Assembly: GCA_011525015.1 (NCBI GenBank)
Contig: WTJC01000042.1
Span: 40,920 to 104,919, forward strand
Direction of reading: 5' to 3'
Length of the DNA stretch: 64,000 nt
Source of the DNA: Flavobacteriales bacterium
Lineage (GTDB): Bacteria; Bacteroidota; Bacteroidia; Flavobacteriales; Flavobacteriaceae
Position numbers and translations under genes: made by a program
Shown: one piece after another, positions 39,818 to 51,256 of the stretch
How the letters are laid out: each line of letters starts with the position of its first letter
Position numbering within the stretch: the first letter of the stretch is position 1
The notes under the pieces: model-generated
What the model saw: the letters and a program-made list of their open reading frames with translations, nothing else
The model's database searches: none
What the model was told of the DNA's origin: nothing

Positions 39818-39831
39818 GTCTTTTCTTTAAT

Positions 39832-40452
39832 TTAGTTACTACTTGTTTCTGCCTCAGAAAGTTTCTGTGGAAACAGTTCCTGTACAGCTTTAACCTTATC
39901 CTTTAGTTCGTCTCTCACTGAAGAGGGCGTTTCAGGATTTAAATACTCAGCTTCCATCTCTGTAAAATCTCTTCTGTACAAGCGCTGAGCCTCTCTGTTT
40001 CGAAGCTCGTTGTATGCACCTACTAGTTCATTTTGAACTGTGATGTATGTCGAATATTTGGTTTCTCTATCGTTTTTCAGTGAAATAATCGCCTTTTGAG
40101 GGTTATCTGAAGAAGAAGCGTCTCTCGACCCTTTGCAATAGTTACAATACTCTGGACTTCCTGAAGGTGCACCTCCATTATCTAAAAAGTCCATTGCAGC
40201 TTCTTTTAAATCCTCAAGACTCATCAACTGTTCTTCGACGAGTAATTGTCCATTCTTGTTGATATTCACCGTAAAGATGTTCTTCTGCTTAATCACAACA
40301 TCAGTATCTGGCGGTTCGATTGGAGGCAGCATACGATCTAGACCCGCATCTGTTTCAATCGTTGTTGTTACTAAGAAAAATATCAATAACAAAAACGCGA
40401 TGTCGGCCATAGAACCTGCATTCACCTCTGGTGCTCCTTTTCTTCTAGGCAT
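39832..40452 (-). CDS. exbD: Biopolymer transport protein ExbD/TolR, long form with CNYC-containing insertion
   Basis: MPRRKGAPEVNAGSMADIAFLLLIFFLVTTTIETDAGLDRMLPP; insertion ...GSPEYCNYCKGSRD... Confidence 0.92.
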   Translation of the reverse strand: MPRRKGAPEVNAGSMADIAFLLLIFFLVTTTIETDAGLDRMLPPIEPPDTDVVIKQKNIFTVNINKNGQLLVEEQLMSLEDLKEAAMDFLDNGGAPSGSPEYCNYCKGSRDASSSDNPQKAIISLKNDRETKYSTYITVQNELVGAYNELRNREAQRLYRRDFTEMEAEYLNPETPSSVRDELKDKVKAVQELFPQKLSEAETSSN

Positions 40453-40463
40453 AATTTAAAGAT

Positions 40464-40910
40464 TTAACGTCCTAATACTTTTTTAACTCCAGGAACAATC
40501 ATCAATACGATTGCGATCACAACCATACCAAAGAATACGTTCAATAATGTTCCGATGGTCTTTACTGTTCCGACTGTAGTTTCTAGTCCTCTCTCAGAAC
40601 TAACTGCATCAACAACTTCTTGTTCTCCAGAAGCCAATCCGTATCCGATTCCGGTAAGTACGAGTGCAGCTACAAGAGTTTTAACAACTTTCATCATACC
40701 TCCTGGCGCTGTAAGCATTTTAGAGACACCAAAAATCAATGATGATACTGTGGCTATGGCTAATAACAACCACATCACACTGAACATTCCGCTCATTGCT
40801 CCACTTTGAATTGCTTCTGATGGTGGCACCTCAGATCCTGGTAACATATACCATAGACCTGCTGAAAGCACACCTAAAGCAACAAGTGCTATTTTAACTA
40901 TTCTGTGCAT
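40464..40910 (-). CDS. Small membrane protein encoded between exbB and exbD
   Basis: 148 aa, about four predicted TM segments, in the exb operon; function unknown. Confidence 0.8.
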   Translation of the reverse strand: MHRIVKIALVALGVLSAGLWYMLPGSEVPPSEAIQSGAMSGMFSVMWLLLAIATVSSLIFGVSKMLTAPGGMMKVVKTLVAALVLTGIGYGLASGEQEVVDAVSSERGLETTVGTVKTIGTLLNVFFGMVVIAIVLMIVPGVKKVLGR

Positions 40911-40942
40911 AATTAATTTCTTTTTAGTTCTTCAAATTCAGA

Positions 40943-41668
40943 TTACTTGCTCTGTGCTGTTAACATGTCGATCAACGAGATAGATGAATCTTCCATGTCG
41001 TTTACAATTCCATCAATTTTTGCAATGATGTAGTTGTAGAAAATTTGAAGAATAATTGCAGTAATTAATCCAAATACTGTTGTCAATAAGGCTACCTGAA
41101 TATCTCCTGCGATAAGCGAAGCACTTAAGTTACCAACAGCTGCAATTTTTTGGAAGGCCTGAATCATACCAATTACCGTACCCATGAATCCAAGCATCGG
41201 TGCGATAGCGATAAATAGAGATAACCAAGAAACGTTTTTCTCCAATTGACCCATTTGAACTCCACCATAAGCTACAACAGCTTTTTCAGCAGACTCTACT
41301 CCTTCACTTGCTCTATCAAGACCTTGATAGAAAATTGAAGCAACAGGACCTTTTGTGTTTCTACATAATTCTTTGGCTGCTTCTACACCGCCTGAAGCTA
41401 AAGCCTCTTCAACTTCTGTTCTCAGTTTAGCTGTGTTTGTAGTAGCCATATTCAAATAAATGATTCTTTCGATAGCTACAGCCAATCCTAAGATTAGACA
41501 CAACAATACAATTCCCATGAACGCAGGTCCACCTTGAATAAATTGTTCTTTCAAAACTTGAGAGAACCCTTTAGCTGCTTGAGCTTCCTCTTGAAACATT
41601 GCCGCTGAAGAAGCGGTACCTAAAACAAACATTCCAGCAGTAGCCAGACCTAATGATATTTTTTTCAT
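40943..41668 (-). CDS. exbB: MotA/TolQ/ExbB proton channel family protein
   Basis: VSWLSLFIAIAPMLGFMGTVIGMIQAFQKIAAVGNLSASLIAGDIQVALLTTVFGLITAI. Confidence 0.95.
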   Translation of the reverse strand: MKKISLGLATAGMFVLGTASSAAMFQEEAQAAKGFSQVLKEQFIQGGPAFMGIVLLCLILGLAVAIERIIYLNMATTNTAKLRTEVEEALASGGVEAAKELCRNTKGPVASIFYQGLDRASEGVESAEKAVVAYGGVQMGQLEKNVSWLSLFIAIAPMLGFMGTVIGMIQAFQKIAAVGNLSASLIAGDIQVALLTTVFGLITAIILQIFYNYIIAKIDGIVNDMEDSSISLIDMLTAQSK

Positions 41669-41854
41669 TTTTTTTAGACTTAAAATTTGTTAGTTAACGG
41701 TTTAAAGATATAAAAATTATTAAATCACAATCAAGAGAATTCTTTGTTTTACCACACAAATAAGAGGATTTGAATTTATCCGACTCTATTTTCCTTCTCT
41801 GAATTGGCTGAGCAAGAAACGAAAAAAAAGATTTTTATAAAACCAAAAGCTTAT

Positions 41855-42889
41855 TTATTCGCTTATTTCTCCGCATAGAGATTGATGAAAAGCCCTTTCA
41901 AAATCATCTCTATTGAGGTTTTCAGCGAGCAGAAACATCGACTTGGTTATCGCTGATTCAGTAGTGATGTCTTTACCTGAAATTACTCCTAAGTCTTTCA
42001 AATACAAGCTGTTCTCATAGTATCCCATCATGACTCCACCACCGATACATTGGGTTACGTTTACGATGTGTATACCCGATTGAATTAAGGAGGCGATTTG
42101 ATCTAAGAAATGCTTATCCCGTGGTGCGTTTCCTGAACCGAAAGTTTCTAATATCAAAACCTTGGGCTGGTAAGCTCCCAAATAACTTTCAAAATAATTA
42201 GGGTTAAATCCAGGAAATAATTTACACAGCACCACCTCATCGCACATTCGTTGTGTCACAGAAAAATGAGAATTTTCTTCCTTTTTTCTCCAAAGCGATT
42301 GATGATTAATTTTCATATGAAGACCTGAATCGACTAAAACGGGATAATTAGGTGACTCAAAAGCCTTGAAATGTTCTGTGTTTATTTTAGTCGTTCTGTT
42401 GGCGCGGTAAAGCTTGTATTCAAAATACAAACCCACTTCTTGAATAACTGGAACTCCATCTTTTTGCAATAGCGCCAATTGTATGGCAGATATTAAATTT
42501 TCTTTAGCATCGGTTCTCAAATCACCAATGGGAAGCTGTGACCCTGTGAAAATAACTGGTTTGTCGAGCTGCTGCAACAAAAACGACATGGCTGATGAAG
42601 AATAACTCATGGTATCACTGCCGTGTAAAACCACAAATCCATCAAATTGAGTGTAATTCGTCTCTATAATTTTTGACATTTCTAACCACTCATTAAGGCC
42701 GATATCAGATGAATCTTTTATAAGGCTTAGGGTAATGACTTTGAGTTCGCAGTCTAAATGAGATAGTTCGGGAATGTGTTCAATTAAATGCGCAAAGTCA
42801 AACGGCACCAAAGAACCACTGTCGTAGTCCTTTTTCATACCAATAGTTCCGCCCGTGTAAATGATCAGCACCTTCGACATAACATTCAA
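41855..42889 (-). CDS. ansA: Type I (cytoplasmic-type) L-asparaginase
   Basis: VLIIYTGGTIGM, FVVLHGSDTMSYSSSAMSFLL, QLPIGDLRTDAKENLISAIQLA. Confidence 0.95.
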   Translation of the reverse strand: MNVMSKVLIIYTGGTIGMKKDYDSGSLVPFDFAHLIEHIPELSHLDCELKVITLSLIKDSSDIGLNEWLEMSKIIETNYTQFDGFVVLHGSDTMSYSSSAMSFLLQQLDKPVIFTGSQLPIGDLRTDAKENLISAIQLALLQKDGVPVIQEVGLYFEYKLYRANRTTKINTEHFKAFESPNYPVLVDSGLHMKINHQSLWRKKEENSHFSVTQRMCDEVVLCKLFPGFNPNYFESYLGAYQPKVLILETFGSGNAPRDKHFLDQIASLIQSGIHIVNVTQCIGGGVMMGYYENSLYLKDLGVISGKDITTESAITKSMFLLAENLNRDDFERAFHQSLCGEISE

Positions 42890-43665
42890 TTCGATTTTCT
42901 GAATAGGGCTAAAGCCGTTGCCGCTGTTTTTTCGATGACCTCTTCTCGAGGAATATTGTAGAGTTCTGCAACTTTGTCTGCAACCAAGTTGATATAAGAA
43001 GGAATGTTGCGCTTACCTCTATATGGACTTGGTGCCAAGTAAGGAGCATCTGTTTCGAGTACTAAAGAATCCAAATCGAGTTGATTCAAGAACTGATCAA
43101 TTTTACCGTTTTTAAAGGTCACCACACCTCCTATACCCAATTTAAATCCCAAGTCAATAGCTTTTTGAGCCTGCGCTAATGAACCTGAGAAACAATGAAA
43201 AATACCGTACAGGGGTTTTGATCTGTACGACTCCAAAACCTCAAATATCTCATCAAATGCTGCTCTGCAATGAATCACAATAGGCAAGTCAAATGCCAAA
43301 GCCCAATTGATTTGGGTTTCAAAACTCAGCGTTTGCTCTTTGACAAAAGTTTTATCCCAGTAGAGGTCAATTCCGATTTCGCCAACTGCAACATAATCTT
43401 CTGATGATTGAGTAAGTTCTTTATAAACGTGGTCTAATTCAGACTTATAGTTTTCGTTTACATGTGTAGGATGAAGGCCACTCATCAAAAAAACCTCATG
43501 GGGATACGCTTTTTGCAGAGCTTTCATTCGACCTGTGTAGGTCGAGTCAATGGCGGGTAGAAAAAAATGACTTACCCCTTCTGCTTTGGCCTTTTCTATT
43601 AGGTCTGATCGATCATCATCAAAAGCTTCACCATAGAGATGAATATGAGTGTCGACAATACCCAT
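42886..43665 (-). CDS. tatD: TatD family hydrolase
   Basis: VDTHIHLYGEAFDDDR, SGLHPTHV, AVGEIGIDLYWDKT, IVIHCRAAFDEIFEVL, LVLETDAPYLAPSPYRGKRNIPSYI. Confidence 0.95.
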   Translation of the reverse strand: MGIVDTHIHLYGEAFDDDRSDLIEKAKAEGVSHFFLPAIDSTYTGRMKALQKAYPHEVFLMSGLHPTHVNENYKSELDHVYKELTQSSEDYVAVGEIGIDLYWDKTFVKEQTLSFETQINWALAFDLPIVIHCRAAFDEIFEVLESYRSKPLYGIFHCFSGSLAQAQKAIDLGFKLGIGGVVTFKNGKIDQFLNQLDLDSLVLETDAPYLAPSPYRGKRNIPSYINLVADKVAELYNIPREEVIEKTAATALALFRKSN

Positions 43666-44886
43666 TTACAATTCAAGCGCCTTTTTGACGTCGTTTGACA
43701 TTAAGTGTTCTTCTGGATTTTCGAGTGCCTCTTTAATGGCAACTAAAAATCCGACAGATTCTTTTCCGTCAATAATTCTGTGGTCGTAAGACAAGGCCAA
43801 ATACATCACAGGTGCTATGGCAATCTCTCCGTTTTTGACTACAGGACGCTCTACGATATTATGCATTCCCAAAATAGCTGATTGGGGAGGATTAATAATT
43901 GGAGTCGAAAGCATAGAACCAAAGACCCCTCCGTTAGAAATGGTGAAGGTTCCTCCGGTCATTTCATCAACGGTTATCTGTCCATCTCTAGCCCTAATGG
44001 CTAATCTCTTAACTTCAGATTCTACACCTTTAAATGTCAATTCTTCAGCATTTCGAATGACGGGAACCATCAGTCCTTTTGGTCCGGAAACCGCAATACT
44101 GATGTCGCAAAAATCATAGGTAATCATTTCTTTTCCGTCGATCATTGAATTCACGGCTGGAAATAATTTTAAGGCTCGAATACAGGCCAAGGTAAAGAAT
44201 GACATAAAGCCAAGTGAAACACCATGCTTTTCTTTAAAAGTTTCTTTATGTGCCTTTCTAAGTTCAAAAATGGCAGACATATCGACCTCGTTAAAAGTGG
44301 TTAACATGGCCGTTTCGTTTTTAGCCGAAACCAAGCGCTCTGCTACCTTTCTTCTCAACATGGATAATTTGGTTCTCGAGTGACCTCGGTTTGCGCTCTC
44401 AGGAGTGTTACCCATGGAAACATTTGCCTCTAAAACATCGGCTTTTGTAATTCGACCGTCCCTACCACTACCTTGGACTTGAGAGGCATCGATGCCTTTT
44501 TCGTCAAGCATTTTTTTAGCTGCTGGGGATGGTGTTCCTGTAGCGTAATTCTCTACAACTGGGGCTTCTGCTTTCACTTCAGCCTTGGATTCTTCTTTTT
44601 TGACGGATGCCGGTGCATCTTTTTTAGCACTTGCTCCACTCGGTGCAGCGGCACTTGTATCGATATGACACACCACCTGACCGACAGCAACAGCATCTCC
44701 TTCTTCAGCCTTTAGGGTAATTATTCCACTGGCCTCTGCAGGTAATTCGAGGGTTGCCTTATCCGAATCTACCTCTGCGATAGCCTGGTCTTTTTCAACA
44801 TAATCTCCATCTTGAACTAACCATTCTGCGATTTCGACCTCTGTTATAGATTCCCCTGGAGAAGGGACTTTCATTTCTAGTACCAT
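43666..44886 (-). CDS. sucB: Dihydrolipoyllysine succinyltransferase, 2-oxoglutarate dehydrogenase E2
   Basis: Lipoyl domain [17 protein letters not shown]; catalytic '[29 protein letters not shown]'; follows sucA. Confidence 0.97.
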   Translation of the reverse strand: MVLEMKVPSPGESITEVEIAEWLVQDGDYVEKDQAIAEVDSDKATLELPAEASGIITLKAEEGDAVAVGQVVCHIDTSAAAPSGASAKKDAPASVKKEESKAEVKAEAPVVENYATGTPSPAAKKMLDEKGIDASQVQGSGRDGRITKADVLEANVSMGNTPESANRGHSRTKLSMLRRKVAERLVSAKNETAMLTTFNEVDMSAIFELRKAHKETFKEKHGVSLGFMSFFTLACIRALKLFPAVNSMIDGKEMITYDFCDISIAVSGPKGLMVPVIRNAEELTFKGVESEVKRLAIRARDGQITVDEMTGGTFTISNGGVFGSMLSTPIINPPQSAILGMHNIVERPVVKNGEIAIAPVMYLALSYDHRIIDGKESVGFLVAIKEALENPEEHLMSNDVKKALEL

Positions 44887-44899
44887 GGATGCTTTATTT

Positions 44900-47710
44900 C
44901 TAATAGGTTATTTTATCTAAATCTTTATTATTTCTGGTCTTATCAAAGACATATGCGATGACTTGTTGGTGTCTTCGCATTGAACGAACCGCACTTCCGG
45001 CTGCGGGAGCACCGTAAAATCTTCTCGAGGCAACTCTAAATTTTCTCGCCTTGTCATAATGCATAAGCAAGTGACCCCAGGCACCCATATTTCGTGGTTC
45101 TTCTTGTGCCCACACCAAATCATGAGCGTTTGGATAACGCGATATAATCTGATTGATTTCAGCCTCAGGCAGTGGAAAGAGTTGTTCTAAACGCACTATG
45201 GCTACATCTTTTCTGTTCTTGTTCTCTTTCTCTTCTAAAAGATCGTAGTAGAATTTCCCTGTACACAACACCAGTGTAGTGATACGTTCTTTGTGTGGGG
45301 TAGCATCATCAATAACCGGCATAAATGATCCGCTGGCAAGCTCTTCTTTGGTAGAGACCACCTTTGGATGCCTCAACAGACTCTTTGGAGTAAATACCAC
45401 TAGAGGCTTTCTGTATCCTGCTTTGAGTTGTCTTCTAAGCAAATGAAAAAGATTGGCCGGTGTTGTGACGTCTGCGACGAACATATTGTCTTTTGCACAG
45501 AGTTGAAGGTAACGCTCCATTCTTGCTGAAGAGTGTTCTGCACCCTGCCCCTCGTATCCGTGTGGTAAAAAGAGTACCAATCCATTTTGCATCTTCCATT
45601 TGTCTTCGGCTGAAGACAAGTATTGGTCAATGACTATTTGTGCTCCATTACTGAAATCTCCAAACTGAGCTTCCCAAATACAGAGCGTGTTTGGGCTTGC
45701 CATGGCATATCCATAGTCAAAGGCCATTGCGGCGTACTCTGACAAGAGGGAGTTGTATATTTGAAACTTTCCGTTTTGTTGCGCTCCAAGTTCATTTAAA
45801 AGCACGACTTCTTCTTCGTGCATTTCAGTTTTGGTCACTGCATGTCGGTGCGAAAAAGTACCACGCTCTACATCTTGCCCTGCTATTCGAACGCTGTATC
45901 CTTCATCGATCAAACTTCCATAGGCCAATAGTTCTCCCATAGCCCAGTCTAGTGCGTTGCGCTCAAAGTACATTTCGTTTCGAGCGGCAATAAGTCGTTC
46001 GATTTTTCTCAAAAACTTTTTATCCGCAGGAAGCTTGGTGATTTTTTCCGCTAAAGAATCCAATTTTTCTATGGGATAGGTAGTGTCAATTCGCTTCATC
46101 ATTTGGTATTGATCCGCGAGCTGCGAAAATCCTTTCCACTCATCTTGCATAAAAGGGGTAATGACCGTTTTTTCAATCTTTCGACTGTCGATCAAATCCT
46201 CTTCGAGCATGTTTTTGTATTCTTCTTCAAGCCTATTTACCTCCCCTTCTTCTATGATTCCCTCAGCGATAAGTTGATCTGCATAAAGGTCTCTTGGGTT
46301 TTTGTGCTTGGCAATTTTACTGTACAGTACAGGCTGTGTGAACTTAGGTTCATCTCCTTCGTTGTGTCCGTATTTTCGGTATCCCAAAAGATCGATAAAA
46401 ATATCCCTGTGATAGCGCATGCGGTACTCCAGCGCTATAGTGGTCGCGTGTACAACGGCTTCTACATCATCAGCGTTTACGTGCAATACTGGAGAGAGGG
46501 TAACCTTAGCAACATCCGTACAATAGGTTGAAGAACGCCCGTCTAAGTAGTTGGTCGTAAATCCAATTTGGTTGTTGACCACAATATGTATTGTTCCGCC
46601 TGTTTTATAAGCTTCTAAACGTGCCATTTGAATGCACTCATAAACCACTCCTTGTCCAGAAAAAGCGGCATCACCATGCATTAAAATAGGCAGAATTTCC
46701 GTGGTATCACCTGAGGTATTATGCTCTTGTTTCGCTCGAACAATACCTTCTACAATTCCGTTGACGGTTTCTAAATGAGAAGGGTTAGGCGCAATATTGA
46801 GGTTGACCACCTTACCGTTGTCTGTCTCTCTTTTAGAAGTCCAACCTAAGTGATACTTTACATCACCATCAAAGATGGCTTCTTCGTAATCTTTGCCGTC
46901 AAATTCTGAAAAGATTTGTTTGGGTGATTTTCCAAAAATGTTAGTTAGTACATTTAATCTCCCTCTATGGGCCATACCCATTACAAATTCTTTGACCCCT
47001 ATTTCAGCTCCTTTTTCGATTAAGGCATCAAGGGCAGGTATGAGTGATTCATTTCCCTCGAGTGAAAATCGCTTTTGGCCTACATACTTGGTGTGTAAAA
47101 AGCGCTCGAAAGAAACCGCTTGATTTAATTTTTTGAGCAAGTATTTTTTTTGATCCGCAGAAAATGAGGGTCTGTTGTCGTTCTCGTTGAGTTTGCCTTG
47201 AAACCATGCGATACGCTCAGGAGTTCGAATGTACATGTACTCCACTCCTATCGAGTGACAGTAAATCTTTTCTAAATGAGAAATGATATCTCTCAACTTC
47301 GCTGGACCTATTCCAATAACTTCTCCAGCATTGAAGACCTCATCGAGATCTGAAGAAGACAATCCGAAATTCGATAAATCTAAATTGGGTACATAAGTTC
47401 GTCGCTCTCGCACGGGGTTCGTCTTGGTGAAAAGGTGACCTCGAGTGCGGTAGCCGTCTATGAGTTTGAGCACCTTAAATTCTCGCTGCATTGATTCAGG
47501 AGCTTTGTTCACCCCATTAGATGCGGTCACGGTTCCTTGATCGGCGATTTCAATATCCCAATCTTCTAAAACACTTTCTGCTCCGAAGTCGAATCCTTGA
47601 AAAAAAGCTTTCCAACTGGGTTCTAAGGCATCAGGATTTTTGAGATACTCCTGATAGAGCGTCTCAAAATACGACGTATGCGCAGCGTTTAAAAAAGAGA
47701 ATTTGTTCAT
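44900..47710 (-). CDS. sucA: 2-oxoglutarate dehydrogenase E1
   Basis: [72 protein letters not shown]. Confidence 0.98.
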   Translation of the reverse strand: MNKFSFLNAAHTSYFETLYQEYLKNPDALEPSWKAFFQGFDFGAESVLEDWDIEIADQGTVTASNGVNKAPESMQREFKVLKLIDGYRTRGHLFTKTNPVRERRTYVPNLDLSNFGLSSSDLDEVFNAGEVIGIGPAKLRDIISHLEKIYCHSIGVEYMYIRTPERIAWFQGKLNENDNRPSFSADQKKYLLKKLNQAVSFERFLHTKYVGQKRFSLEGNESLIPALDALIEKGAEIGVKEFVMGMAHRGRLNVLTNIFGKSPKQIFSEFDGKDYEEAIFDGDVKYHLGWTSKRETDNGKVVNLNIAPNPSHLETVNGIVEGIVRAKQEHNTSGDTTEILPILMHGDAAFSGQGVVYECIQMARLEAYKTGGTIHIVVNNQIGFTTNYLDGRSSTYCTDVAKVTLSPVLHVNADDVEAVVHATTIALEYRMRYHRDIFIDLLGYRKYGHNEGDEPKFTQPVLYSKIAKHKNPRDLYADQLIAEGIIEEGEVNRLEEEYKNMLEEDLIDSRKIEKTVITPFMQDEWKGFSQLADQYQMMKRIDTTYPIEKLDSLAEKITKLPADKKFLRKIERLIAARNEMYFERNALDWAMGELLAYGSLIDEGYSVRIAGQDVERGTFSHRHAVTKTEMHEEEVVLLNELGAQQNGKFQIYNSLLSEYAAMAFDYGYAMASPNTLCIWEAQFGDFSNGAQIVIDQYLSSAEDKWKMQNGLVLFLPHGYEGQGAEHSSARMERYLQLCAKDNMFVADVTTPANLFHLLRRQLKAGYRKPLVVFTPKSLLRHPKVVSTKEELASGSFMPVIDDATPHKERITTLVLCTGKFYYDLLEEKENKNRKDVAIVRLEQLFPLPEAEINQIISRYPNAHDLVWAQEEPRNMGAWGHLLMHYDKARKFRVASRRFYGAPAAGSAVRSMRRHQQVIAYVFDKTRNNKDLDKITY

Positions 47711-47769
47711 TTATGGTGGGTTCAACCCTTGTTTAGGCTGTAAATTTACATTAATTGCATATTTCAGTA

Positions 47770-49062
47770 CTAGTCCAAATCGACAATATTTCCATCTTTC
47801 ATGACAAAAATTGGAGATTGTAATATTTTGACCTCCTTTTCAGGGTTTTTCGCCACTGCAACAAGGTCAGCACTGTATCCTGCTTGAAGACGACCTAAGG
47901 TGTCATCAACTCCGAGAAGTGATGCGTTTACGACAGTTGCGATATGTAGCGCTTCATTTACTGGCATTCCGGCTTCGTGCATATAGAAAAACTCTCTTGC
48001 GTTTTCACCGTGTTTGAACACTCCAGCATCCGAACCAAAGGCTATAGGCACACCTCTTTTGTAGGCCTTTGCGAATGTAGCTTGTACTTTTTCGCCTCCG
48101 ATTTCTTTTGCTTTGGCAGCTACCATTGGCGGATAATAACCTGGAATCTCAGCGTTGATAGAAACCTGTTTGCCCGCTGTAATGGTCGGCACTAAATAGG
48201 CGTTTTTTTCAATCATGAGGTCCATGGTGTTTTCACTCATCAAGGTTCCGTGCTCAATGGTTTTTATACCTGCTCTAACCGCACGTTGCATCCCTTCATC
48301 ACCGTGTGCGTGTGCTGCAGTCAACATTCCATAATCTGCTGCTGTTTCGACTATAGTTCTGATTTCTTCTTCAGTGAATTGTGCGTTTTTACCATTCTTT
48401 GTGGTCGAAGTAACACCCCCCGTAGCCGCTATCTTAATCACATTGGCACCGTTTTTATAGCGCTGTCGAACTGCTTTACGCGCCTCATCCGCTGAATTCA
48501 CAACACCGAGTTCTGGACCTGGATTTCCCATCAAGGCGGCACTGTAACCAGATGTAGGGTCCAAATGTCCACCTGTTGAACTGATACCTCGTCCCGTAGT
48601 AAAAATTCGAGGACCCTCAACGTAACCTCTTTCGATAGCTTTCTTTAGGGCGATATTCGCTCCTGAACCTCCTAAGTCTCTTACAGTTGTGAAACCGGCT
48701 TGCAGTGTTCTCTTGGCGTAAACCGTTGCTCTAAGTGCTACATCCTCTGGATTCAAAACAAAGCGCTCAACCTGCCTTGAAGGTGACGACTCTCCTTCAA
48801 TATGTACGTGCATATCAATAAAGCCTGGCATCACATAAGATTTGGTGAGGTCGATGACGCTGTCTTTTTTTCCAGCCTTTACAAAACCTGATTGAACAGC
48901 TATAATTTTATCGTTTTCAATAATCACAGTTTGCTCCGTATTCCACGTTTTTGAGGCTGAGTCAAAAAGAGATCCGCAATGCACATAGATTTGCTGTGCG
49001 CTGCACAAAGAAACTGAAAGCACTGTACAAAAAAGCACCGATATTGTTCGAATGATATTCAT
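47770..49062 (-). CDS. Exported amidohydrolase family protein (imidazolonepropionase/Xaa-Pro dipeptidase-like)
   Basis: Signal peptide; 'VMPGFIDMHVHIEGESS', 'AGFTTVRDLGGSGANIALKKAIERG', 'LTAAHAHGDEGMQRAVRAGIKTIEHGT', 'PIAFGSDAGVF'. Confidence 0.92.
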   Translation of the reverse strand: MNIIRTISVLFCTVLSVSLCSAQQIYVHCGSLFDSASKTWNTEQTVIIENDKIIAVQSGFVKAGKKDSVIDLTKSYVMPGFIDMHVHIEGESSPSRQVERFVLNPEDVALRATVYAKRTLQAGFTTVRDLGGSGANIALKKAIERGYVEGPRIFTTGRGISSTGGHLDPTSGYSAALMGNPGPELGVVNSADEARKAVRQRYKNGANVIKIAATGGVTSTTKNGKNAQFTEEEIRTIVETAADYGMLTAAHAHGDEGMQRAVRAGIKTIEHGTLMSENTMDLMIEKNAYLVPTITAGKQVSINAEIPGYYPPMVAAKAKEIGGEKVQATFAKAYKRGVPIAFGSDAGVFKHGENAREFFYMHEAGMPVNEALHIATVVNASLLGVDDTLGRLQAGYSADLVAVAKNPEKEVKILQSPIFVMKDGNIVDLD

Positions 49063-49072
49063 AAGTCGTTGT

Positions 49073-50089
49073 TTATTTTTTAATTTTTTTCTCCCACTGC
49101 AAAGCGGTTAGTAAGGCTTCATCTAAGGAAGTCTCGCTCGACCATTGCAGTTCTTCATTCGCCTTTTTCGTATCCGCGAAAGCTTTAACTACATCACCTT
49201 CACGTCTTGAAGCGATTCTATAGGGAAGTTTTTGTTCAGAAATACGCTCAAAGCTACGAATCACATCTAGCACAGAACTACCTTTACCTGTTCCTAAGTT
49301 AAAAACCTCATAATTGGTACTAGCTTTTTGGTTCATTAAGCGCTCTAAAGCCTTAACATGAGCCTTAGCTAAATCTACCACGTAGATATAGTCTCTAATA
49401 CAAGTACCATCTTCGGTAGGGTAATCGTCACCAAAAACCGAGAGCTCACTGCGTAAACCTACTGCAGTTTGGGTAATAAAAGGAACGAGGTTTTGCGGAA
49501 CACCCAAGGGTAATTCACCGATTAAAGCCGAAGGGTGCGCTCCAATTGGATTGAAATATCTCAAAGATATGGCGTTGAGATTCGGATGTGCTTTACAGGA
49601 ATCTTTGATGATTTCTTCACCGATTTGTTTGGTGTTTCCATAGGGCGAAAGGGCAGGCTTAATCTCAGCTTCTTCGGTAATCGGAACTTGATCTGCCTCG
49701 CCGTAAACTGTACAAGAAGAACTGAAAATGAAATTGGCCTTTCCTAAAAGAAGTAATTCTTTCAGGAGATACACTAAACTCGATAGGTTATTTTCGTAAT
49801 AAAGGAGCGGATTTTCTGCGCTCTCGCCCACAGCCTTTGATGCCGCAAAATGTATGACACCTTGAATGTCGGAATGCTTAGTAAAAAAATCAGCAACGGC
49901 CATTCGGTCTTTGAGGTCAATTTTTTCAAACTGAACCTCTTTGGCAGTGATTTGTTTGATGCCCTCTAAGACTTTTTCGTCTGAATTACTGAGATTGTCA
50001 ATAATGACTACTTCATAATTTTTTTCAAGGAGTTCAACCACGGTGTGAGAACCTATAAAGCCGAGTCCCCCTGTGACTAAAATTTTCAT
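49073..50089 (-). CDS. galE: UDP-glucose 4-epimerase
   Basis: ILVTGGLGFIGSHTVVELLEKNYEVVIIDNLSNS; SSSCTVYGEAD; SPYGNTKQIGEEI; SLRYFNPIGAHPSALIGE. Confidence 0.97.
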   Translation of the reverse strand: MKILVTGGLGFIGSHTVVELLEKNYEVVIIDNLSNSDEKVLEGIKQITAKEVQFEKIDLKDRMAVADFFTKHSDIQGVIHFAASKAVGESAENPLLYYENNLSSLVYLLKELLLLGKANFIFSSSCTVYGEADQVPITEEAEIKPALSPYGNTKQIGEEIIKDSCKAHPNLNAISLRYFNPIGAHPSALIGELPLGVPQNLVPFITQTAVGLRSELSVFGDDYPTEDGTCIRDYIYVVDLAKAHVKALERLMNQKASTNYEVFNLGTGKGSSVLDVIRSFERISEQKLPYRIASRREGDVVKAFADTKKANEELQWSSETSLDEALLTALQWEKKIKK

Positions 50090-50098
50090 TGTTGTTAT

Positions 50099-51256
50099 TT
50101 AGGTTTGGTTTATATAATCCAACACCGTTTTGGCGATGAATTCGATTTGGTCGTCTTCTAATTCTGAATGCATTGGCAAAGAGATCACCTCTTCAACCAA
50201 TTGATTGGTTACACTAAAATCTTCTTCCTTGTATCTGGCATCCACATAAGCTTTTTGTCGGTGTAAAGGTATAGGATAGTAAATGCCAAAAGGAATTTGC
50301 ATGGCTTTTAAGTGTTCTGCGAGTCCGTCTCTTTTGCCGTCTTTGACGCGAAGTGTGTATTGATGAAACACGTGACACGCACATTGCTCACATATTCCTT
50401 CACAACCACTTACCGTAAGCGGCGTAATGAGGTAAGGATTATTTTGAAAATACCTGTTATACTGAATTGCTGCCTGTCTTCTCTTGGCGTTATAACCATC
50501 TAAATGAGGAAGTTTAGCAGCTAAAACCGCTGCTTGTAGCGAATCAAGTCTTGAATTCACACCTACTACATCGTGATGGTAGCGCTCGTACATTCCATGG
50601 TTGACAATTCCCCTTAAGGTATGTGCCAATTCATCATTGTTGGTCATCAAAGCTCCACCGTCTCCGTAGGCGCCCAGATTTTTCGAAGGAAAAAATGAGG
50701 TTGCAGAAACATCCCCAATAGTTCCTGCCTTGTGTTTTTTATGATTGGCATCGATATAATGTGTTCCTATTCCTTGGGCATTATCTTCGATGACATACAG
50801 ATTGTGTTTTTTCGCCAGTGCATTAATTTCATCCATGGGTGCACTTTGTCCGAATAGATGAACAGGTACGATGGCCTTGGTTTTTGGTGTAATTGCCTTT
50901 TCAACTGCTTCGACGTCTATAACAAAAGTTCTTGGGTCAACATCTACTAAAACTGGAGTGAGTCCTAGTAAGGCAATGACCTCAACAGTTGCGGCGAATG
51001 TAAAATCTGCGGTGATTACCTCATCACCAGGCTGCAATCCAAGACCCATCATAGCAATTTGAAGGGCGTCAGTTCCATTAGCACAAGGAATCACGTGTTT
51101 AACACCCATATAAGCTTCTAAGTCTGCCTGAAATTTGCGGACCTGCGGACCATTTATAAAAGAAGCTTCTTCGAGTATTTGTTCAAAAGAAGATAAAATC
51201 TCATTTTTAATGGGTTCGAGTTGACTCACCAGGTCAACCATTTGTATCTTTTTCAT
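50099..51256 (-). CDS. DegT/DnrJ/EryC1/StrS family PLP aminotransferase
   Basis: ANGTDALQIAMMGLGLQPGDEVITADFTFAAT; SFFPSKNLGAYGDGGALMTN; contains the insertion CEGICEQCAC. Confidence 0.94.
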   Translation of the reverse strand: MKKIQMVDLVSQLEPIKNEILSSFEQILEEASFINGPQVRKFQADLEAYMGVKHVIPCANGTDALQIAMMGLGLQPGDEVITADFTFAATVEVIALLGLTPVLVDVDPRTFVIDVEAVEKAITPKTKAIVPVHLFGQSAPMDEINALAKKHNLYVIEDNAQGIGTHYIDANHKKHKAGTIGDVSATSFFPSKNLGAYGDGGALMTNNDELAHTLRGIVNHGMYERYHHDVVGVNSRLDSLQAAVLAAKLPHLDGYNAKRRQAAIQYNRYFQNNPYLITPLTVSGCEGICEQCACHVFHQYTLRVKDGKRDGLAEHLKAMQIPFGIYYPIPLHRQKAYVDARYKEEDFSVTNQLVEEVISLPMHSELEDDQIEFIAKTVLDYINQT

